From Marsupella aquatica (Eukaryota > Marchantiophyta), in the NCBI GenBank assembly GCA_973895155.1, contig OZ316897.1:16678001-16742000 (forward strand): a stretch of DNA of 64,000 nucleotides, given 5' to 3'. How positions within the stretch are numbered: the stretch's first letter is position 1; each line of letters starts with the position of its first letter. Positions 58,901 to 64,000 of this stretch are shown piece after piece. Made by a program: the position numbers and the translations under genes. A model generated the notes under the pieces. It was given only the letters and a program-made list of their open reading frames with translations, was not told where the DNA came from and did not search any database.

Positions 58901-60640
58901 AGCTTCAAGGCCGACCTAAGGGAGAAGGACGAGATGCTCGAACAGACTTACGCCAAGATGAACCAGATGGAGTCTGTCATCATTGCAGAGCTCGACAAGG
59001 AGCTAAGAGCAACCCAGGAGGAGAGGGCTACCTTGAAGAAGGAATTGGAGGAAGCCCACAGGGAGCAGGAGGAGGCCAAAAACGAGCTGGAGGGGGCACG
59101 TAAGGACCTGGATGAAACCCAAGAGGAGTTGGAGGAAATCACGAGGAAGATGGAGAACCTACAGCGGCGGGCCGACAACCAAACAGAGCGGCTGAAGAAA
59201 CAAGCCGCAGTATTTAAATGCTTAGCTGCAGCAGGTCCATCTCCTGTTGGGACAAACCAGTTACCAGGGGTGGTAATTGCCGAAGGACAAGCCGCGCCAC
59301 CTGCACCAGTGCCGGAAGTAAGTGGGAAGGGGAAGGGACCAGCTGCCGAGCCACCAACGAAGAAGAGGCGGAAACCTTCAGGGTCAAGGAGTAATACGAC
59401 TTCACAGGCCGTGGTGATCAAGGAGGTAGACCCAGCACCGACCCCAGACAGGGTCACGGCTAAGGATCCAACTACCCTAGGGGAAGGGGAGGCCGAAGCC
59501 GTGGGAGTGGCTGAAGCCGAAGCCGTGGGAGTGGCTGAAGCCGAAGCCGTGGGTATTGCCGAGGCCGGTGTCGAGGCTGAAGCCGAAGGTGGACCCAGTC
59601 AGGCCGATGGAGAGTTGACTCGGTCAAGGGCAGGTAATCTGTCAGTAGGCGGGCCAACGGCAGTGGCTGAGGAGGAAGTGTTGGGGGCGTCCATTGAGGA
59701 TCCACCACCGGTGTCGTGACGGTGCAAGGGCGCCGTTCCTTTTAGGGAGGGCGGACGTGGAGGGAGGAGGCGTGAGTGGGCAGGGCGGGCACGGATCTCC
59801 ACGTTTAGGATTAGGATCAGAACCAGGAGCGGCCCTGACACTTAGCTTAGTGGGATTGCGGTCCCACTGGTAGGAGCAACACTTGTGCTCCTGCCTTGCT
59901 GTACATAGGTAGATTCGGGCAAGTAGATTACTGTTAAGTAGATTAGGCTTACGATGCAAAGAATGGCGGATCCACTACCAGGATAAGTACCTGGGCAGCG
60001 GGGAGCTCAGGGCCTCTTCTTTAGCAAGTTTTTAGTTTGCACCAGCCGGGCTGGGATCAAGTAGTACGAGAAGCTCTCGGTTAGTCATACAGTGACCCTT
60101 GTGTATATTCATGTTTCCTCATGCCTAAGAGCTGAATAGAGTTGGCCTCACGGCTTAGTTCGCAGAACTTGTGTATGAGATGTACTGTTTGTATGGCAAG
60201 TGCATGGTATGACTCAGTCAGAATGAGTCATTTTGCTATTTGTGTGTCGCATTAACTTGTGTGAAGAGTGCCCACATCAACAGAAGGAAGGAAAGTAAGC
60301 AGGGGAGTGAGAGTTGGATGTGTCGAGCTGAGAGAGGTCTTAGCGGCTTAACCAAGCCTATTGGGGATCATTCCGGCGGCGGAATCCAAACATACCTAAC
60401 AAGACGGAGGGGAAGACAGGGGAAGACAGGGGAAGGCCTATATTAGGCCGGCTACGTATCTCATGACCCGATGAAGGATCTGTCCAGTATATGTGTGTAA
60501 AATGTTAATAGTAGTAGTAGAAGGTTAGCAGCGTCCCATGCCGCTAAGCCGCGGAAACGGCCTCGCCAAGCACGAAACCTGCGGGAATCGGCTTGAGCTG
60601 GGGGGTTTCTTGGGTTTAGGGAGCCATGGGACGCACCACA
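55981..60640 (+). repeat. 4660-bp LTR carrying a long ORF
   Basis: Begins TGTGATGCCTAGACAGG and ends GGGACGCACCACA. The ends are imperfect inverted repeats (TGTGATGCC against TGTGGTGCG). It contains a roughly 1200-codon ORF (56096-59719) in sense orientation and about 900 bp of non-coding sequence after it, where promoter and polyadenylation functions would have to lie. Confidence 0.85.
56096..59719 (+). CDS. LTR-internal coiled-coil protein ORF
   Basis: The frame opens at MEPGQRPEVRLRVKTRLGLG and is interrupted once, by TAG at 56492-56494, where the solo LTR copy has CAG. It then stays open to EDPPPVS at 59719. Parts: a basic N terminus; EDEESERAARERQELARL; a basic KKPAEQQSRRQGE patch; a globular region with LEFVGSWEPETNCTRIYGKD, LTPKVIAEVFGLP and FLRVTMHCNLPRAEIGK, vaguely like the plant-transposon domain Transposase_32; a Pro/acid-rich middle; a coiled coil of about 250 residues (LEEITRKMENLQRRADNQTE near its end); and a tail with repeated EAEAVGVA. 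Function unknown. Conservation of frame between two LTR copies suggests it was a real gene of the element. Confidence 0.7.
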
Positions 60641-60709
60641 TTTTTGGCGCTAGATGGAGGGGGCATTTCTTAAGCCGTGAGATATGAAGTTAGAACGGAA
60701 GCGTAGGTA
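60641..60709 (+). promoter_or_regulatory. Primer-binding-site region and gag leader
   Basis: Four bases after the LTR end is TGGCGCTAGATGGAGGGGGC, the place and TGGCGC start expected of a plant gypsy primer-binding site. The matching tRNA is not identified here. The gag ATG follows at 60710. Confidence 0.7.
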
Positions 60710-63658
60710 ATGACTGACCTTACGCCGAGGGAAGAAAGAGTGATTCAACGGGAGAGAGCTCGACTGCAGCAGCTCGCCGGGTGGCATGATACACAGCGAC
60801 TGAGAGGGGCAGAAAGAGCTGGTAGCTCCGAAACTGGAAGTGGCGTCGAAGAAGACATACCAGAAGAGGAGTCGGTAAGGAGAAGTGAGTCTCCAACCGA
60901 CATGGGGGAACCAGAGGCACGGCTAGACGAGAGGCCAGGGACCAGATTGAGCCAGCGGTCGCGCATACATTATAAGGCATTTCATGGGAGAGGAGATGAG
61001 GATCCGGACGAATGGTTGGATGATTTCGAGGGAACCGCTGCAGCAAATGGAGAATCGGCCATCAAGATGCAGATTCTTCCCGGCCTGTTCAAGGGTGAGG
61101 CTAGGCCTTGGTACAGAGCATTAGATGTGGAAGATCAAGCCATCTGGGATATCTTCAAAACACTCTTTGTTAAGGAGTTTCGACCCATTGGAACTTCAGA
61201 ACTAGCAGTGCTGAAGTTGGGACAACTTCGGTTCAAGGAGAACAAATCCTTCAGGAAGTTCTTGCAACGCTTTCAGAAATTGGTAAGACGTACAAAGACC
61301 AATGCATCTGAAGGTATGCAACTTCAATGGTTGGTGAATGCTTTGCCACAGAAGATGAGTTTTGCAATTAGGAAGGAGAACCCGGAGACTTTAGCCGAAG
61401 CAATTAAGGATATTCAATTATACATTAATGCAGATATCACAAGCCGGAAGAAACAGCTTAAGTCTGAGAGTTCCTCATCAGAGGAGGGATCACCCCATAA
61501 GAAAAAAGATAAGAAGAAGAAACATTCCAAGAAGTCTAGAAGTGATAAGTCAAGCTCGGATAGTGGGAGTAGCAAGAGTGAGTCATCTTCTAGTTCTGAA
61601 GAAGAAAAAACTAGGAAAAGGAAGGGCAGAAGGAGAGGGAAGACGAAAGTCAAGATGGAGGCTAAGCCACCAGATAACATCGTAGCCCTTACCGAGCAAC
61701 TTAAGGCTATCATTGCAGAGGTAAAACCAAAGAAGAAGGTAGTACAGGAGGATAGCTCTGTATGGTGTGCCTTATGTTATAAAACCGGACACCATAAAGA
61801 TGCTTGTCCTAAGCTTAATACTAATCATGTTCGGCATGTGGCCGAGATCAGACCATGTCAGGGAGAAGTAGAGTACTTTTTGGGAGATGCCGCTGATAGT
61901 GTTTTCGGCATCAGTGAGACTGGAGCACGAGACCTATCCAACAGACCTGCATCTCTATGGTCAGGGTTAAGGAACAATCCAGGAGAGATGTATCCTCGGA
62001 TTATTCAGAACCCGTCAGTACCTCCTAGGCCGAATGTGCAAAGATTTGCGGCGTGCTATAATTGTGGTCAACCTGGCCATTTTGCTAGAGAATGCCCGAA
62101 TGCACGCAAACAGGGTGATGGACAACCAGCTCAGCTATGTATGGGATGCCGACAGGAAGGTCATATGCTAGGGCAATGTCCTACTTGGTTGGCAGGCCTG
62201 GCCGCAAATCATAAGCTTTTGCCGATCAAGATCTTACCGCCAGGTACTACCCCCGGAGGAGTTCAAATCAACCACATCGAACTAGGATGGCAAGAGGATG
62301 CCGAGGCAGAGTTCGTACCATCTGATGATGAGGCCGAAGCCCTATCAACCTTCTCAGAGGAGGATTTAGATCATGATTGCTACCGGGTCTCTACTCGATC
62401 TACCAGAAGGAAGGAAAGGTGGGATGGGCTGGCCAAAAATAAAGGGAAGGTTACGGAGGAAAGGATCGACTCTTCGTCAACATCAACAGAAGGAGAAGGG
62501 AGGGCTCCGGCAATACAGGTAAGCCATGAGCCCACCAGTGAAACCAATCCTTCACAAGATAGCGACTTCAATCGAGATCATCCTAAGTTGTTCTACCCCT
62601 CTGTTACGGCTAGTGTTAAGGAACAACTAAGAGAATTAGAAACCCTGGAGAATACCGAAGCCATTGCCAAGGATGTAAAACGAGCAAAAGCATTGTTTGC
62701 TTCGGAAGACCCAACAGCTGTGGAGACTAGCGTGGCAAAACTGGCCGAATCCAAGACGGAAACACCACCAGAAGAGAAGCCGATTGTTCCCTATGACCTG
62801 GCTAAAGATGTACTAGAATCTAGAGTCTCGGCAACAGTAGGTCAACTATTGAAAAATAGCCCGTACTTCCGGAAGCAATTAAGGAAGGCTATTCTCGGCA
62901 AGCCGAGATTACCCAAGGTAGCAACCAGATCCGACGTACTAATGATAGAAGAAGATCAAGGAGCCCCAGCATTACCATTAATGATTCAAGGAGAATTATT
63001 ACTACGGGTACCCATCGATGGAGGATCAGGGGTATGTATTATGATTGATTCAACAGCAAAAGGGTGGGGTCTAACACCGGAGATGACTGGAAGAGTGTTG
63101 AACATGGCCAATGGATATCAGGTCATTCCGACGGGAGTGTTAACCGGCATCAAGACAGAGATAGGAGGTATCTTCTTTAGCATTAACTATGTAGTAATGA
63201 AGCCGGTAAATCCTACGTCATTCCGGCTATTGATTGGTAGGCCATGGCTGTACCTAGCCGAGGTAATAGAAGATTGGGGTAAAAAGCAGTTCACTTTCGG
63301 GACCCCCTCTATCACGGTATCCTGGGACACTAAGGATGACCGTAGGAAAAGCATAAGGGAAGTAGATGGGTACGATAGTGGACTGGAGTCAGCCGATGAA
63401 GTACGTTGGTTAGAATGCTTCACTAACCTAACCGAAGAAGGTGTCTTTGGACCAGAGGTACCCCCCAGCGGATTATGGCAAGAACCAATGGAAGGTGACT
63501 TGGAAGAAGAAGACGAAGAGGTCGAGGACTGCTTTACAATAGAATCCACCTTTTTAGCTGCAATTCCGGAGGAAGTAAAGGATGTAGACCAATTGGATGA
63601 AACGGCTAAGTGGGGAGCAGTAGCAGGGACAGTGGATTTTCTGCAGGCGTTGTGGTAG
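60710..63658 (+). CDS. Gag-protease polyprotein of the gypsy-like element
   Basis: 982 residues beginning MTDLTPREERVIQRERARLQ. A retrotransposon gag domain lies at about 80-245 (YKAFHGRGDEDPDEWLDDFE, FLQRFQKLVRRTK). A Ser/Lys-rich basic linker follows. Zinc knuckles are at about 352 (CALCYKTGHHKDAC), 452 (CYNCGQPGHFAREC) and 481 (CMGCRQEGHMLGQC). A retropepsin-like domain has VPIDGGSGVCIMID at about 764-777 and closing LLIGRPWLYLAEV. The DGG active-site spelling is common in plant gypsy proteases. The ORF ends at TAG 63658. The reading frame carrying on downstream is -1 relative to it. Confidence 0.85.
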   Translation: MTDLTPREERVIQRERARLQQLAGWHDTQRLRGAERAGSSETGSGVEEDIPEEESVRRSESPTDMGEPEARLDERPGTRLSQRSRIHYKAFHGRGDEDPDEWLDDFEGTAAANGESAIKMQILPGLFKGEARPWYRALDVEDQAIWDIFKTLFVKEFRPIGTSELAVLKLGQLRFKENKSFRKFLQRFQKLVRRTKTNASEGMQLQWLVNALPQKMSFAIRKENPETLAEAIKDIQLYINADITSRKKQLKSESSSSEEGSPHKKKDKKKKHSKKSRSDKSSSDSGSSKSESSSSSEEEKTRKRKGRRRGKTKVKMEAKPPDNIVALTEQLKAIIAEVKPKKKVVQEDSSVWCALCYKTGHHKDACPKLNTNHVRHVAEIRPCQGEVEYFLGDAADSVFGISETGARDLSNRPASLWSGLRNNPGEMYPRIIQNPSVPPRPNVQRFAACYNCGQPGHFARECPNARKQGDGQPAQLCMGCRQEGHMLGQCPTWLAGLAANHKLLPIKILPPGTTPGGVQINHIELGWQEDAEAEFVPSDDEAEALSTFSEEDLDHDCYRVSTRSTRRKERWDGLAKNKGKVTEERIDSSSTSTEGEGRAPAIQVSHEPTSETNPSQDSDFNRDHPKLFYPSVTASVKEQLRELETLENTEAIAKDVKRAKALFASEDPTAVETSVAKLAESKTETPPEEKPIVPYDLAKDVLESRVSATVGQLLKNSPYFRKQLRKAILGKPRLPKVATRSDVLMIEEDQGAPALPLMIQGELLLRVPIDGGSGVCIMIDSTAKGWGLTPEMTGRVLNMANGYQVIPTGVLTGIKTEIGGIFFSINYVVMKPVNPTSFRLLIGRPWLYLAEVIEDWGKKQFTFGTPSITVSWDTKDDRRKSIREVDGYDSGLESADEVRWLECFTNLTEEGVFGPEVPPSGLWQEPMEGDLEEEDEEVEDCFTIESTFLAAIPEEVKDVDQLDETAKWGAVAGTVDFLQALW

Positions 63659-64000
63659 AGCCGACGGGGTCCACAACGCCATCGATCATCGGCAAGGAAT
63701 TAAATACCAAGGGATCGGCATACAAGCCGATTACGAGGGCAAAACAAATTGAGGCCCTATTAGAAGCCGAGAGAGCACAGCGGCCTAACTCTCAGGAGCA
63801 AGAGGTGGATGAGATGGACAGACACGATCCAGAGCCAAGGCAGGAAGGGGAGCCGACCACTAATTCAAAACCGAATAGACCGGTAAGGGGACAATCTATG
63901 GACACCAAGGAAGGGACCGACTCGGCTAGTCCAGCCGAAATCCCAGTTTATGGAGGTATGAGATTAGAGAGACTGGAAGCCGAACTGGACCCGAATTTGA
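63655..64000 (+). CDS. Continuation frame after gag-protease (pol leader?), partial
   Basis: In the -1 frame relative to gag, coding-like sequence overlaps the gag stop and runs open to the end of the window: VEPTGSTTPSIIGKELNTKG, then ITRAKQIEALLEAERAQRPN, an acidic linker, and MRLERLEAELDPNL. It looks like the linker before reverse transcriptase. Whether it is reached by frameshifting, splicing or a mutated junction cannot be told here. Confidence 0.5.

Larger units (their letters stand above)
55981..64000 (+). mobile_element. Gypsy-like LTR retrotransposon, 5' part
   Basis: 5' LTR 55981-60640, primer-binding site, gag-protease ORF 60710-63658 and a further open frame to the window end. 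The 3' LTR and most of pol are outside. LTR limits are fixed by the solo copy at 16453-21811, which has the same termini (TGTGATGCC...GCACCACA) and a 5-bp target duplication. The flanking base group before 55981 is GGTAG. Confidence 0.9.

Noticed and set aside
59712-60640. Interpretation of the LTR as only 929 bp (TGTCGTGACG...CACCACA)
   Set aside because: The solo copy has its target duplication at the outer ends of a 4.66-kb unit, so the LTR is the longer one.

Overview
The window is transposon-dense nuclear DNA of a land plant. The signs are GT-AG introns in almost every gene, two En/Spm (CACTA) Tnp2 genes, a Bet v 1/PR-10-like gene caught inside a short-LTR retroelement, and a Ty3/gypsy-like element with a 4.66-kb LTR. 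The mix of DUF7869-type and SDG..SQFK-type DDE genes suggests a non-flowering lineage, but that is a guess. I recognise no ordinary single-copy host gene, tRNA, rRNA or CRISPR array.

Layout. 1-6665: 3' part of a CACTA element (Tnp2 gene, TNPA-like gene, subterminal repeats, TIR ending at 6665), inserted in an exon of a second CACTA Tnp2 gene (6666-8799). 9263-10143: fragment of a coiled-coil protein gene. 10295-14132: short-LTR copia-like element on the minus strand with a 5-bp target duplication and a PR-10-like ORF. 15266-22723: paralogous coiled-coil/RING gene split by a solo gypsy LTR (duplication ACAAG), then scrambled by a 2-kb inversion (19823-21811). 22846-23300: 21-bp minisatellite.

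24.5-34.9 kb and 35.8-50.2 kb hold two related composite units, called PM-1 and PM-2 here. Each pairs a DUF7869-type DDE transposase-like gene (minus strand) with a plus-strand gene for a ParB-like domain fused to a permuted, probably degenerate DNA-methyltransferase-like domain. In PM-2 a further FCP1/NIF phosphatase-like domain is joined at the C terminus. Each unit is studded with its own short perfect or near-perfect palindrome, different in sequence between the units: arms GCGATAC/GTATCGC with a 2-bp spacer in PM-1, and 10-bp arms ACCTCACGAT/ATCGTGAGGT with one central base in PM-2. Several copies sit inside introns of the ParB-MTase gene, and none was noticed in its exons. A ParB-like protein encoded among dispersed palindromes resembles a bacterial ParB/parS layout and is the strongest candidate here for an undescribed system.

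50.6-55.5 kb: a third transposon, with a decayed multi-exon DDE gene and AAGGAC/GTCCTT palindromes. 55981-64000: a gypsy-like element whose 4660-bp LTR contains a roughly 1200-codon coiled-coil ORF, followed by a primer-binding site, gag with three CCHC knuckles, an aspartic protease, and the start of a further frame. Most genes carry stops, frameshifts or nested insertions, so the region is a graveyard with some recent insertions.
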